The notes: generated by a model not told the origin, from the letters alone. Counted from the first letter of the stretch, positions 18,983-28,664 are shown. The stretch is 64,000 nt of DNA from Microbulbifer okhotskensis (GCF_023895975.1 NZ_JALBWM010000015.1:1-64000), one strand, 5' to 3'. Translations and numbers: made by a program.

Positions 18983-19750
18983 ATGATGCTCAGTTATTTT
19001 CTAGGCCTGCTGGCCGTTGCAATTGTATTGTTACTACTGTACGCCATCCGCATTTTACGGGAGTATGAACGCGCCGTCGTGTTTTTTCTCGGTCGTTTTC
19101 AAACGGTAAAAGGGCCCGGTCTGATTATTATCATTCCCATTCTCCAGACAATGGAGCGCGTTGAATTGCGGACTATGGTGATGGATGTGCCCACCCAGGA
19201 TGTTATCAGCCGGGACAATGTGTCGGTCAAGGTGAATGCTGTCGTTTACTATCGGGTGGTAAATCCCCAATCTGCCATTATCAATGTGGAATTTTATTCT
19301 GAAGCCGTAAGCCAATTGGCTCAGACCACTTTGCGGTCGGTACTCGGTAAGCATGAACTGGATGAGATGCTGTGTGAGCGGGATAAACTCAATGTGGATA
19401 TCCAGAAAATCCTCGATGAACAGACCGATGCCTGGGGAGTAAAAGTCACCAATGTTGAAATCAAGCATATTGACTTGGATGAAAGTATGGTGCGTGCAAT
19501 AGCGCAGCAAGCTGAGGCGGAGCGCGCACGCCGTGCCAAAGTGATTCACGCTGAGGGTGAAGCTCAGGCGGCCCTCAAATTAACAGAGGCTGCGGATCAG
19601 TTATCTAAAAATTCCAATGCCATTACTTTGCGCTATATGCAGACCATGATCGATATTGCCGGCGCAAATAACAGCTCCACGATCGTGTTCCCTTTGCCTC
19701 TCGACCTGATTGAGCCTTTGCTTCAAAGCCGCTCCAAACCTGTGGGTTAA
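18983..19750 (+). CDS. slipin, SPFH/prohibitin-domain membrane protein
   Basis: A 255-residue stomatin-like protein. One hydrophobic hairpin at residues 3-23 anchors it. The SPFH domain follows ([36 protein letters not shown], and [14 protein letters not shown]), then the helical [17 protein letters not shown] segment that oligomerises. It forms membrane scaffolds and is the expected partner and substrate of the NfeD protease just upstream. Its C-terminal region is shorter than in eukaryotic stomatins. Confidence 0.93.
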   Translation: MMLSYFLGLLAVAIVLLLLYAIRILREYERAVVFFLGRFQTVKGPGLIIIIPILQTMERVELRTMVMDVPTQDVISRDNVSVKVNAVVYYRVVNPQSAIINVEFYSEAVSQLAQTTLRSVLGKHELDEMLCERDKLNVDIQKILDEQTDAWGVKVTNVEIKHIDLDESMVRAIAQQAEAERARRAKVIHAEGEAQAALKLTEAADQLSKNSNAITLRYMQTMIDIAGANNSSTIVFPLPLDLIEPLLQSRSKPVG

Positions 19751-19801
19751 TTAACTGCAGGGTGGCAGCAAACCGTTAGTGGCTGCGAGGCATAAGCGAA
19801 C

Positions 19802-19831
19802 AAAAAGGCCGCCTTGATATGCGGCCTTTTT
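19802..19831. terminator. bidirectional Rho-independent terminator
   Basis: A perfect 11-bp stem (AAAAAGGCCGC at 19802-19812, GCGGCCTTTTT at 19821-19831) with an 8-nt loop. It lies between the convergent slipin and pgi genes and carries A and T runs suited to both. Confidence 0.9.
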
Positions 19832-19851
19832 GCAGGTTTCTTACCGCGTGC

Positions 19852-21474
19852 TTAAAAGAGTTTTTTTACCAGGCTGCGGGTTGAGCTGTCCCAATCCTGT
19901 GGAATTTCCCCTTTGGCCGCTTTATGGATTTTTGAACTCAACTGTTTGCCCAGCTCTACTCCCCACTGATCAAATGGATTGATGCCCAACAGACAGCCAC
20001 CAACATAGACTTTGTGCTCGTACAGTGCCAGCAGGGAGCCGAGATGGAATGAGTCCAGCTTTCCTAGAATTAGCGTATTGCTGGGGCGGTTACCGGGAAT
20101 CACTTTATGCGGTGCCAGGGCATGGGCTTCGCGATGAGTGTGGCCGGCCTCCTCTAGTTCCTGGCGCGCTTCGTGCAAACTCTTGCCGCGCAGTAAAGCC
20201 TGGCTCTGACTGATGCAACAGGCCTGTAACCAGCGGTGCTGTTCGTGCAGTTCGGAGGTGGGTTCTTTAATGGCGATAAAGTCGGCAGGGATAAGTTCAG
20301 TCCCCTGGTGCAGCAATTGGTGGAAGGAATGTTGGCCATTGGTGCCTTCACTGCCCCAAATAACACTGCCGCTGGGGTAGCCCAGCGTCTGACCGTCTTT
20401 GTCGACACTTTTTCCCAAGCTTTCCATATCCAGCTGTTGGAGCCAGGCCGGGAACCTGGCGAGACGCTGAGCATAGGGTAGGACGACTTGGCTGGTGGTG
20501 TTCCAGCACTGGCGATACCAGAATTGGGTCAGGGCCATAAGCGCAGGGAGGTTTGACTCCAGAGGGGCGCTGGCAAAATGCTGGTCCATAGCATTGGCAC
20601 CCTGCAGCAACTGTGCAAAAACTTCATAACCGCAGGCCAATACGATGGGGAGCCCAATCGCAGACCAGAGCGAATAGCGGCCGCCAACCCAGTTCCACAT
20701 GGGGAAAATATTCTCAGGGGCAATACCGAAGTCCTGTGCAGCGGTAATGTTGCTGCTCACTGCGACAAAATGCTGAGCTAACTGTGACTCGCTGCAACCC
20801 GCAGATAATATCCAGCGCCGTGCAGAGAGGGCATTTTCGCGGGTTTCCAGGGTGGAGAATGATTTTGAAGCAACAATAAACAGAGTTTCCTCTGCGTCGA
20901 GGTCAGCGAGGGTATCGCTCAGATCGGCACCATCAACGTTAGCGACAAAGTGCACACGGATAGAATCTTTGTGCCAGGGGCGAAGAGCTTCCACGACCAT
21001 GCGCGGGCCGAGATCAGAACCTCCGATGCCGATATTGACGATATGACGGATAGGTTTATCCGAGAAGCCGCGCCAGCTGTGGTTATGTACCGATTCAGCA
21101 AACCGCTTCATTTGCACACGGCAATCCTCTACCGCGCGCTGATGTTCTGTTTGTGGTTGTCCCTGAAATCGTAACGCGGTGTGCAAGGCTGGGCGGTGCT
21201 CGGTATTGTTGACATTGGCTCCGCAGAGCAGCGCAGAAATTTGGTTGCTCAGATTCTGCTCCTCAGCATAATCCAGCAGCAGCTGCAGGGTGTCTTCATT
21301 CAGGTGGTTTTTACTGTAATCCAGGTCGATACCTGCGGCCATGCAGCTGAATTTGTCGGCGCGCTGCGGATCTGTGGCAAACAGTTCACGGAGTGACCAT
21401 TTTTTCTGGTCAAAATGGGACTTCAAGCGAGAGATTGCCGCAACACGGCTTAGAGCTAGGGTTTCACTAGTCAT
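19852..21474 (-). CDS. pgi: glucose-6-phosphate isomerase
   Basis: It interconverts glucose 6-phosphate and fructose 6-phosphate. At 541 residues it is close to the family norm. Signature segments are present: NIGIGGSDLGPRM, ASKSFSTLET, the MWNWVGGRYSLWSAIG signature, GTNGQHSFHQLLHQGT with the catalytic His, and the C-terminal QWGVELGKQL with the catalytic Lys. The ATG at 21474 gives the usual N-terminus; the ribosome binding site is weak (AAGAGAA about 15 nt upstream). A longer in-frame start would add 20 unusual residues. It shares the terminator with the convergent slipin gene. Confidence 0.97.
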   Translation of the reverse strand: MTSETLALSRVAAISRLKSHFDQKKWSLRELFATDPQRADKFSCMAAGIDLDYSKNHLNEDTLQLLLDYAEEQNLSNQISALLCGANVNNTEHRPALHTALRFQGQPQTEHQRAVEDCRVQMKRFAESVHNHSWRGFSDKPIRHIVNIGIGGSDLGPRMVVEALRPWHKDSIRVHFVANVDGADLSDTLADLDAEETLFIVASKSFSTLETRENALSARRWILSAGCSESQLAQHFVAVSSNITAAQDFGIAPENIFPMWNWVGGRYSLWSAIGLPIVLACGYEVFAQLLQGANAMDQHFASAPLESNLPALMALTQFWYRQCWNTTSQVVLPYAQRLARFPAWLQQLDMESLGKSVDKDGQTLGYPSGSVIWGSEGTNGQHSFHQLLHQGTELIPADFIAIKEPTSELHEQHRWLQACCISQSQALLRGKSLHEARQELEEAGHTHREAHALAPHKVIPGNRPSNTLILGKLDSFHLGSLLALYEHKVYVGGCLLGINPFDQWGVELGKQLSSKIHKAAKGEIPQDWDSSTRSLVKKLF

Positions 21475-21658
21475 GGTATTTGGTATTTTTCTCTTGTGAG
21501 CAGGTTTTTTGTTACTTGCCAAAAGCGTACACAAGCTTATTTCTGTTTGATTTCAAAGGGGGGCAATGCTAACGGCATTTTCTATGCCGGACCAGCACCG
21601 GGGGCATAACAGTCTATTACAGGGGCTGTTTTTGGATAAGGGGTAAGGAGTAGAAAAA

Positions 21659-21686
21659 AAAATGCCGCTCGTTGGAGCGGCATTTT
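21659..21686. terminator. Rho-independent terminator
   Basis: A perfect 12-bp stem (AAAATGCCGCTC at 21659-21670, GAGCGGCATTTT at 21675-21686) with a GTTG loop and an A run upstream that reads as T on the minus strand. It is placed to end the small lipoprotein transcript. Confidence 0.85.
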
Positions 21687-21773
21687 GTGGTGATCCATAC
21701 TAAATAGCGCTTTGAAATCTGTGTGTCTGTCAGCCTCGCTTCAGTCAAAACTTTATTTAGTATGAATCACCAC
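21687..21773. repeat. 87-bp element with 20-bp terminal inverted repeats
   Basis: GTGGTGATCCATACTAAATA (21687-21706) matches the reverse complement of 21754-21773 at 19 of 20 positions. The 47-bp centre has no obvious coding frame. It lies directly between the terminator and the small lipoprotein gene, so the lipoprotein mRNA would carry a long 3' hairpin. It could also be a miniature mobile-type repeat. Confidence 0.6.
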
Positions 21774-21794
21774 GCTGTAGGCATGAAAGTAATT

Positions 21795-21989
21795 TTACTT
21801 GACCACTTTCATGCAGCGCACTCTGTCGGAAGCCATCCAGCAGTCAGCATCTGCAGGGCAGGCCATTGATAGAGGAATTTGTTCAGCGCCGGGAGGGCAG
21901 TAAGCTGGAGGTGCCGGAGGGCTACAGCAACCTGCAACAACCAGTGCACTGATAATTCCAATTAAGTACTTGGCTGGAGTGAAATTCAT
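21795..21989 (-). CDS. small cysteine-rich lipoprotein
   Basis: A 64-residue precursor with signal peptide and lipobox VVAGC (Cys21). The mature part has about 44 residues with five further cysteines and a Pro-rich start. AGGAG lies seven bases before the ATG. No family was recognised. The cysteines suggest disulfides in the periplasm or at the outer membrane. The transcript probably ends at the hairpin and terminator just downstream. Confidence 0.7.
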   Translation of the reverse strand: MNFTPAKYLIGIISALVVAGCCSPPAPPAYCPPGAEQIPLSMACPADADCWMASDRVRCMKVVK

Positions 21990-22408
21990 CCCCTAACTCC
22001 TTTCGGTTGATGTTAGCCATTAGCATAGCCAATAAAACGTCACCTGTTGGTCAGCTTTGCAAAATCTATTCTACAAAGATACCGCCTTTTTGAGTGTAAT
22101 AGGCGTGAGGTATAAATGTTTGTCAGGTGTTCAATTGGGAAAGATATTGCGCCATTATTTTCTTTAAACCCCTTAAAAAATCGGTTTTTCCTGTCTTGAT
22201 GTAATTTTATTTTTTTGTGCGTGTATTTTTTGAAAATTTAAGGTTGGTTTCATGCGGTTTTTTTCGGCGGTAATTTCCGCTGGATAAATTATGGTTCTTC
22301 ACGGCCGCGAGTGGTGACGTTGTTGAAACTATTGACGCTCAATTAGTTGGGGGAATAATTCGCTGGAGTTGATTTTCGGCAGCCGTCGAGCTGCCGCAAT
22401 TGATCTGA
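21990..22408. other. AT-rich intergenic stretch
   Basis: There is no gene here. It presumably holds the promoter of the small lipoprotein. A short stem-loop (CGGCAG at 22377-22382, CTGCCG at 22391-22396) sits just beyond the DUF3549 stop and is a weak terminator candidate without a T run. Confidence 0.4.
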
Positions 22409-23455
22409 TCAATGTGTTGCTTTTGTGCCGTGCAGAAAATTGCCGAAGGCTATTGCGAGACTCTCTTTTCGCGTTGGGTCACGAAGAGCGCCCAGGAGGG
22501 TCGCGCGTATCTGAGGAATAAACATTAAGTCGGATAGTAGCAAGTTAAAGTTTGGCTGGGAGGCCGCGCTGGCAAGGCCGCTAAGCCATAAGCGAGCCAG
22601 CTCGGGGTCTTCCAAATCCAGAACGCAGCGGCTGCCGATTGCTGCCAGGATCTCGCTGTTCTGACAGGTGTCATCTGTGAGCAGGAGCGAGTGTAAAAAT
22701 GTGTGCCTCAATCCGCTGGCCGGAGAGTGGGAGATTGCGCGCACTGTGGCGGCAACGACAGACAAGTCAGGTGTTTCCTCAGCGAATTCTGTTTCTGTGC
22801 GGGAAATAACTGCTGCCGCGAGGCGATGATCAATCGGCTGATTTTCTAGGCAGTGGCAAAGGCTGATAAACACTGGCGCGGCAATTTTGTTCATTTGGCG
22901 CAGTAGCAGAGCGCTTTCTTTCTCCCAGCGGGCAGTGAGGTCGGCGATACCTTGAAAGGCGAGATTGTCCCAGCGGTGTGTTTTCGGGTTACCCACATAG
23001 CGCAGTACCGGTTGGTAGTGTTCGCTGGGCGGGCGGGCCAGTAACAGCGAGGTCTGGGCGTGGAATGCAGCTTGCCGCTCTGTTGAGGGAGTAAATAACA
23101 GGCCGCTCTGCTGTAGAAGCTGGTCCAGCTGTGCGGCGGATTCAGAAGCGGAGGTCTGCTGTAGCTCTTGCGCCAGTGAGCGCAACAGCCCGTCGCGCGC
23201 CTGAAGTTGTAACTTGCCCTGCTCGTCGAGAGGGAAGCGCAGGAACCAGATGATGGGTTCACCACCCTCGGCAGGCTGGAGCAGGAGGCCTGTCCAGGCC
23301 TGGCGCAAATAGGGGTGTGGCCAGGGAGCCAAGCCCGCTTCGAAGGCTGCAGCAGTTGATTTCGAAACTGATTGCAGGCGCCGGCCCAGATCGAACCAGC
23401 GCAGTTTAAAATTGGCCTCTTCGATCAGGGCGCTTAGGGTACCGCTATCACTCAT
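22409..23455 (-). CDS. DUF3549 family protein
   Basis: A 348-residue soluble protein matching the DUF3549 family of Pseudomonas and relatives. The start is TLSALIEEANFKLRWFDLGRR, followed by Pro/Tyr-rich APWPHPYLRQAW and a largely helical remainder. The family has no known function. It lies 20 nt downstream of the NhaC antiporter gene on the same strand and is probably co-transcribed. No signal peptide or membrane span is seen. Confidence 0.8.
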   Translation of the reverse strand: MSDSGTLSALIEEANFKLRWFDLGRRLQSVSKSTAAAFEAGLAPWPHPYLRQAWTGLLLQPAEGGEPIIWFLRFPLDEQGKLQLQARDGLLRSLAQELQQTSASESAAQLDQLLQQSGLLFTPSTERQAAFHAQTSLLLARPPSEHYQPVLRYVGNPKTHRWDNLAFQGIADLTARWEKESALLLRQMNKIAAPVFISLCHCLENQPIDHRLAAAVISRTETEFAEETPDLSVVAATVRAISHSPASGLRHTFLHSLLLTDDTCQNSEILAAIGSRCVLDLEDPELARLWLSGLASAASQPNFNLLLSDLMFIPQIRATLLGALRDPTRKESLAIAFGNFLHGTKATH

Positions 23456-23474
23456 GGGGGGTTTATCGACTTCC

Positions 23475-24941
23475 TTAAGATGCTGTGGCCGCTATAGAAA
23501 TCGGCTTTTGTTTAAAGTGCAGCCAACCGTAGGCGATCGCCAGCAGCGGGCAAATAATGTTGAACAGGGCATAAGGCCAATAATCAAAAGTGGCAATGCC
23601 GAGCGTAGCTGCCATATAGGCACCGCAAGTGTTCCAGGGAATTAGTACCGAGGTGATCGTGCCGGAGTCCTCTAGGGTGCGTGACAGGTTCAGGCCGTGT
23701 AGGCCCTTCTCGGCAAAGGCTTCCTTAAACATACGTCCAGGGATAATGATGGCCATGTACTGGTCGCCGGCGGCGGCGTTCATGCCGAAGCAGGTCAGTA
23801 CCGTAGAGGTGACCAGGCTACCGACAGTTTTGATGCGCGACAAGATCGAGTTGACGATGACCTGCAGGAACCCAGCGCGCTCCATGGCGCCACCGAAGGC
23901 CATGGCGGAGGTGATCAACCAAACCGTGTTGAGCATACTGCTCATGCCGCCTTTTGACAGCAAAGCAGCCACATTTTCATTGCTGGAAGTCGATACGTAG
24001 CCATCGAACAGGCTGTGCCAGGCGCCTTTGAGGGCGGACAGGGCACCGTCCCCCCCCCCCAGGCGACGGGCGGTTTCCGGCTCGAAAATCAGGGCGATTA
24101 CACAGCCAATCAGAGAACCGATAATCAGCGTGGGAAAGGCCGGAACCTTGCGCCAGGCCATGGCCAGAAGCAGTATCAGCGGCAGCAGGCTGACTATTGA
24201 AATATTGAACTCGCTTTTCAGCGCGGTCAGGAGTGACTCGATATCATTGGTAGAGGCGTTGCTCGCGTCCGAGGTAAAGCCCAGGAAGGCAAAGGCAAGC
24301 AGTGCGATGACGAAGGCCGGAATCGCGGTCGACATCATATGGCGGATATGCTGGAACAAGTCGTTTGAGGTTACCGCTGCAGCCACATTGGTGGTGTCGG
24401 ATAGCGGCGACATTTTATCGCCAAAGTAGGCGCCTGAAATCACCGCGCCGGCAGTGACTTCGAGGGAGAGACCCAGTGCCCCGGCAATGCCCATCAGCGC
24501 TACACCCAAGGTGCCGGCAGTGGTCCAGCTGGAGCCGATACTGAGCCCCACTACCGCACAGATAATACAACTGGCAGCGTAGAACCATTGGGGAGAGAGA
24601 ATTTGTACCCCGTAGTAAATCATTGAGGGGACAGTACCGGCCAGAATCCAGCTGCCAATCAGCGCGCCAACTGCCAGCAGGATAAGAATGGCACCGAATA
24701 CCAGTCCAATACCGTGCAACATCCCCCCTTCCATATTGTTCCAGCTGTGGCCGTTCTTCATGCCCATCAAGGCTGCCACACAGGCGCATAAAAGTAGCGC
24801 TATCTGGTTGGGGCCATAGGAGGAATCTTCGCCGTAGAAGAATACGGACAGGGATAACAGGGCGATCAGGATCCCGAGGGGGATCAGTGCATCCAGCAGG
24901 CTGGGCGCTCGTGGTTCATGGTTGGGGCTGGCTTGAGACAA
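23475..24941 (-). CDS. nhaC: NhaC-family Na+/H+ antiporter
   Basis: A 488-residue inner-membrane antiporter with about 11-12 hydrophobic spans. It shows NhaC/ion-transporter superfamily landmarks: GxxxGSWILAGTVPSMIYYG near residues 105-120, SSWTTAGTLG, GAYFGDKMSPLSDTTNVAA and GMNAAAGDQYM. It exchanges Na+ for H+ and so helps salt and pH homeostasis, fitting a marine host. Codons 294-298 contain an uninterrupted run of 11 G (plus strand C at 24050-24060) encoding Leu-Gly-Gly-Gly-Asp in a cytoplasmic loop; slippage there would truncate the protein. DUF3549 follows in the same operon. Confidence 0.92.
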   Translation of the reverse strand: MSQASPNHEPRAPSLLDALIPLGILIALLSLSVFFYGEDSSYGPNQIALLLCACVAALMGMKNGHSWNNMEGGMLHGIGLVFGAILILLAVGALIGSWILAGTVPSMIYYGVQILSPQWFYAASCIICAVVGLSIGSSWTTAGTLGVALMGIAGALGLSLEVTAGAVISGAYFGDKMSPLSDTTNVAAAVTSNDLFQHIRHMMSTAIPAFVIALLAFAFLGFTSDASNASTNDIESLLTALKSEFNISIVSLLPLILLLAMAWRKVPAFPTLIIGSLIGCVIALIFEPETARRLGGGDGALSALKGAWHSLFDGYVSTSSNENVAALLSKGGMSSMLNTVWLITSAMAFGGAMERAGFLQVIVNSILSRIKTVGSLVTSTVLTCFGMNAAAGDQYMAIIIPGRMFKEAFAEKGLHGLNLSRTLEDSGTITSVLIPWNTCGAYMAATLGIATFDYWPYALFNIICPLLAIAYGWLHFKQKPISIAATAS

Positions 24942-25256
24942 GGTGAACTCCTGCTTGACTGCGTGGCTAGTGCCGGATTCGTTATCGTTGTTTTTGCCGT
25001 CGGCGACGGTTGATCGCCTTATTCTCAGGGCTTGGGGCGGTGAAGTCCACTTTGTATGATCGCACCGGGTCTCCGCGTGTTTGTGACTGAGTCATCGAAA
25101 CTGAATTTCAACACTGGAGTCAATCATCTGGTCAAGTCAGGTGCTGGCAGTTGGGCGATGCTTCCGGTATGTTCTGCGCCCAGTAATCCCGGCTGTTTGT
25201 AGTCGTAAAATAAACAAGTGCGAACCGCCAGAGGCGGGTTCGGCAGGTAGTGTTTC
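24942..25256. other. divergent intergenic region
   Basis: These 315 bases separate the nhaC operon (minus) from the acyltransferase gene (plus). It must hold both promoters, but no convincing -35/-10 pair or operator was picked out. Short GC-rich inverted repeats occur (around 24998-25008 and 25227-25238). Confidence 0.35.
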
Positions 25257-26426
25257 ATGAGAGCAAGTGAGTTAGACCCCTCTCAATTCGAGGATATGCG
25301 CCCCTATCGCGACGATGAAGTACGCGCTGTTATAGAGAGATTGATCTCCGATCCGGAGATGTCCCACGCAGCAGCGCATTTCCTGGTTCCCAAGCTGGCG
25401 CAGTTAGAGGGCGCAGTAGCCTGGTTGGTGCGTCTTTTCCTGCGGTTCGAATTGCGCAAGGTGCAGAATGTGCGGGACTTCCAGGAAATTGTTGGCAAGT
25501 ATATGGGGCGTGTTGTTAAGCGCACGACCTCGGGTCTCACAATTTCCGGCCTGGATACCCTGCCCCGTGATCGCGCCTGCCTATTTGTGAGCAATCACCG
25601 GGACATCGCTATGGACCCGGCCCTGATGATCCTTGCCATGTTTCTCGAAGGACATGAGACATCCAGAATCGCAATCGGTGACAATCTCCTCAGCAAACAG
25701 TTCGCCAGCGATCTGATGAAGTTGAACAAGTGCTTTACCGTGATTCGCAGTACCGGCAGTCGCAGGGAAAAATTGCAGGCGGCGACAAAACTGTCGAACT
25801 ATATCTACCACTCCATCGTTAATGACAATGAGCATGTGTGGATCGCACAGCGCTCCGGCCGTGCTAAAGATGGATTGGACCGCACCAACCCGGCGCTGTG
25901 TGCGATGTTTGCCATGACCAAAGATCGGGATACACCCTTTGTCGATTTTTGGCGCAAGCTACATATAGTACCGGTTTCCATCTCTTATGAGTGGGACCCC
26001 TGTGATGCACAGAAGGCCAAGGAAATTTACGTTACCGAGCACAAAGAAGAGTACAAAAAGGGAAAGGACGAGGATCTGGCATCCATTGGTAAGGGAATTA
26101 TCGGCCACAAGGGGCATGTTCACGCGGCTTTTGGTACCCCGATTGAGGGTGAACTGCATGATGTGAGCAGTCTTTCCGAAGAGATAGATCGCCAGGTAAT
26201 TGGTAACTACTCTCTGCACCCCTCCAATATGATCGCTTATGAAATGGTTTACGGCGACGCGCCGCAACTGCCCGTTGGGTTCCCGGCAAAGGCCTGGGAG
26301 CGGGGTAGTCACCAAGAGGAGCGAGAGAAATTCAAGGCGCGTATGGCGCGTATTGATGAGCGCTGGCGCGACAAAACCCTCCAGGCTTATGCCAACCCGG
26401 TAGTATCCCGTCTCGCGTATGAATAA
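25257..26426 (+). CDS. glycerophosphate/lysophosphatidate acyltransferase-family protein
   Basis: A 389-residue PlsC/PlsB-superfamily protein. The acyltransferase motif I region reads VSNHRDIAMDP (His114, Asp120). The His-Asp spacing is five residues rather than the textbook four, so which Asp pairs with His is uncertain. AQRSGRAKDG resembles motif III of the family, and VPVSISYEWDP motif IV. It presumably acylates a glycerol phosphate or related acceptor at the membrane face. The ATG at 25257 follows GCAGGTAG. It is monocistronic, with a hairpin after it. Confidence 0.8.
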   Translation: MRASELDPSQFEDMRPYRDDEVRAVIERLISDPEMSHAAAHFLVPKLAQLEGAVAWLVRLFLRFELRKVQNVRDFQEIVGKYMGRVVKRTTSGLTISGLDTLPRDRACLFVSNHRDIAMDPALMILAMFLEGHETSRIAIGDNLLSKQFASDLMKLNKCFTVIRSTGSRREKLQAATKLSNYIYHSIVNDNEHVWIAQRSGRAKDGLDRTNPALCAMFAMTKDRDTPFVDFWRKLHIVPVSISYEWDPCDAQKAKEIYVTEHKEEYKKGKDEDLASIGKGIIGHKGHVHAAFGTPIEGELHDVSSLSEEIDRQVIGNYSLHPSNMIAYEMVYGDAPQLPVGFPAKAWERGSHQEEREKFKARMARIDERWRDKTLQAYANPVVSRLAYE

Positions 26427-26463
26427 GTACTGGATCTGGAGGGGTTCAAATGCTGGTGGGGAA

Positions 26464-26490
26464 GGGGCGCTTAGTGGATAATAGCGCCCC
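26464..26490 (+). terminator. hairpin after acyltransferase gene
   Basis: An 8-bp perfect stem GGGGCGCT (26464-26471) and AGCGCCCC (26483-26490) with an 11-nt loop lies 38 nt after the stop. It has no T run, so termination strength is uncertain. Confidence 0.4.
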
Positions 26491-26525
26491 CTGCGCCAAT
26501 CACTAGCGAATAGACCTCATTCCCC

Positions 26526-28664
26526 GTGCTCAACAAAAAACACAAAAGCGCCATTCAGGGTGCCTACAGCCAATTTCTGTCCGGCCGCGGCCTAAAAGCC
26601 CGCTATGGGCAAAAGCTTATGGTGGCTGCCATCGCCCGCTCGCTGGGCTCCATTGTCCAGGGCTCTAGTGGCGAGCGCGATAGCGAAAAAACCAATGGCG
26701 AGCATATTTGTGTCGTCGAGGGGGGGACTGGCACGGGTAAAACGGTTGCCTATCTCCTGGCCTCCATTCCCCTGGCCCAGGCTCAGGATAAAACCCTGGT
26801 GATTTCCACCGCTACGGTGGCATTGCAAGAACAGATCATCCACAAAGACCTGCCTGAAGTGGCACGCCACAGCGGCCTCAATTTTGAGTTCGCCCTGGCG
26901 AAGGGGCGCGGCCGCTACCTTTGTCTGTCCAAGCTGGACCAGCTTCTCTCCAGCTTTTCTGCCTCTGGTACCGGCCTCTCCCTGGGCCTCTATGAAGATG
27001 AGCAGCCCCAAGTCGAACCTGAAAGCGTTGCTCTGTACCAGAAAATGACAGACAGCCTGACGTCTGGTAGCTGGGATGGCGACCGCGACAACTGGCCGGA
27101 TACGATCGAGGTTGACGACTGGAGCCGGGTTACCACGGATCACCGCCAGTGCAGTGGCCGCCGCTGCCCCCATGTGACTAACTGCAGTTTCTTCCGTGCA
27201 CGGGAAAGCCTGGGTAAGACTCAGGTGATCGTCGCCAACCATGATTTGTTGTTAGCGGACCTGGCCCTCGGTGGCGGTGCGATTCTGCCGCCTCCCGAGG
27301 AGACCATCTATGTGCTTGATGAGGCACACCACCTGCCGGATAAGGCGCTCAACCATTTCTCCCACCACAGCCGTGTAGGTGCTTCCAGCGGTTGGCTGGA
27401 GCAAATGAACAAGGCTCTGGGGCAGATGCTGGGTGAGATTGGCGATGGCGGTGAACTCGATCGCTGTGGAGAGCAGCTGCCTGCAGCACTCACTTCCGCC
27501 AAGCAGGGGATGGAGCAGATGTGGCCGCTGATTGAAGAATTGTGTGATTTTGAGGATGCGCGCGGCAACACCACTCGCCACCGTTTTGAAGGCGGTGTGA
27601 TTCCTGAATCCATGTCGCAACTGGCGGAAAAACTGCGCGAGGACTTTGACGAGCTGGAGAGCCTGCTCAACAAAATGTTGCAGACTGCACAACGCATGAT
27701 GGAAGACGGCCACTCCCCGGTGCCTTTGGCGGATCTGGAGCGCTGGTATCCCCAACTGGGGAGTTGGTATGGTCGTGCTGAAGCCAATCTGATGCTATGG
27801 GCCAATTACGCCCGAGCGGACGCCGACGGCGCACTGCCTCAGGCGCGTTGGATCACCTTGGTGGACTGGGGGGGATCGACAGATTTTGAGGTTTGCAGTT
27901 CGCCGATACTAGCGGGTAAAACCCTGGAATACAGTTTGTGGCAGCGCTGTTATGGCGCGGTGCTTACCTCCGCCACACTGACAGCGCTGGGGAAGTTTGA
28001 CCGCCTGCAAATGCGCGCAGGAACGCCAGATAACGCCAGCTACCAAGTGGTGCCGAGTCCCTTTGATTTCTCCCGGGCGACCCTGCAGGTCCCTGCTGAG
28101 GCCGTGGATGCGGGCAATGCGGAGCAACACACGGATGCAGTGATCGATGCTCTGCCGGCGTTACTCAAAGATAAAGGGGGGGCGTTGGTACTGTTCTCCT
28201 CACGCAGGCAGATGGAAACGGTCTATGAAGCACTACCAGGTACCTGGCGCAACCGAATCCTGATGCAGGGACAACAGTCCCGCCAGTTACTGCTGGACAG
28301 CCACCGGGAAGTTGTCGATGGCGGTGGCAATAGTGTGCTGTTTGGGCTCGCCAGTTTTGCCGAGGGGCTTGATCTCCCTGGAGACTATTGCCGCCACGTT
28401 GTTATTGCCAAGTTGCCCTTTGCGGTACCGGATGATCCGATTGAAGCCGCACTGGCGGAGTGGATTGAGGCCAAGGGGGGCAATCCGTTTATGCAAATTA
28501 CTGTGCCGGACGCAGCGCTCAAATTAGTACAGGCTTGTGGGCGCCTGTTGCGGGCAGAGGGTGATAGCGGCACCGTCACTTTATTGGATCGCCGTGTTGT
28601 CAGCCGCCGCTATGGGCAGGCCATTCTCAATTCATTGCCGCCCTTTAATCGCAAGATTCAGTAG
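26526..28664 (+). CDS. dinG: DinG-type ATP-dependent DNA helicase
   Basis: A 712-residue XPD-like superfamily 2 helicase. It has Walker A GGTGTGKT (66-73), four iron-sulfur ligands (Cys133, Cys209, Cys214 and Cys220) and DEAH at 265-268. C-terminal motifs include VLFSSRRQME, SVLFGLASFAEGLDLPG and QACGRLLR. It unwinds 5'-tailed duplex, D-loops and R-loops. The GTG at 26526 has no clear ribosome binding site, but it gives an N-terminus ahead of the Q-motif-like region (RYGQKLM) as in the family. yqcC follows closely. Confidence 0.94.
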   Translation: MLNKKHKSAIQGAYSQFLSGRGLKARYGQKLMVAAIARSLGSIVQGSSGERDSEKTNGEHICVVEGGTGTGKTVAYLLASIPLAQAQDKTLVISTATVALQEQIIHKDLPEVARHSGLNFEFALAKGRGRYLCLSKLDQLLSSFSASGTGLSLGLYEDEQPQVEPESVALYQKMTDSLTSGSWDGDRDNWPDTIEVDDWSRVTTDHRQCSGRRCPHVTNCSFFRARESLGKTQVIVANHDLLLADLALGGGAILPPPEETIYVLDEAHHLPDKALNHFSHHSRVGASSGWLEQMNKALGQMLGEIGDGGELDRCGEQLPAALTSAKQGMEQMWPLIEELCDFEDARGNTTRHRFEGGVIPESMSQLAEKLREDFDELESLLNKMLQTAQRMMEDGHSPVPLADLERWYPQLGSWYGRAEANLMLWANYARADADGALPQARWITLVDWGGSTDFEVCSSPILAGKTLEYSLWQRCYGAVLTSATLTALGKFDRLQMRAGTPDNASYQVVPSPFDFSRATLQVPAEAVDAGNAEQHTDAVIDALPALLKDKGGALVLFSSRRQMETVYEALPGTWRNRILMQGQQSRQLLLDSHREVVDGGGNSVLFGLASFAEGLDLPGDYCRHVVIAKLPFAVPDDPIEAALAEWIEAKGGNPFMQITVPDAALKLVQACGRLLRAEGDSGTVTLLDRRVVSRRYGQAILNSLPPFNRKIQ

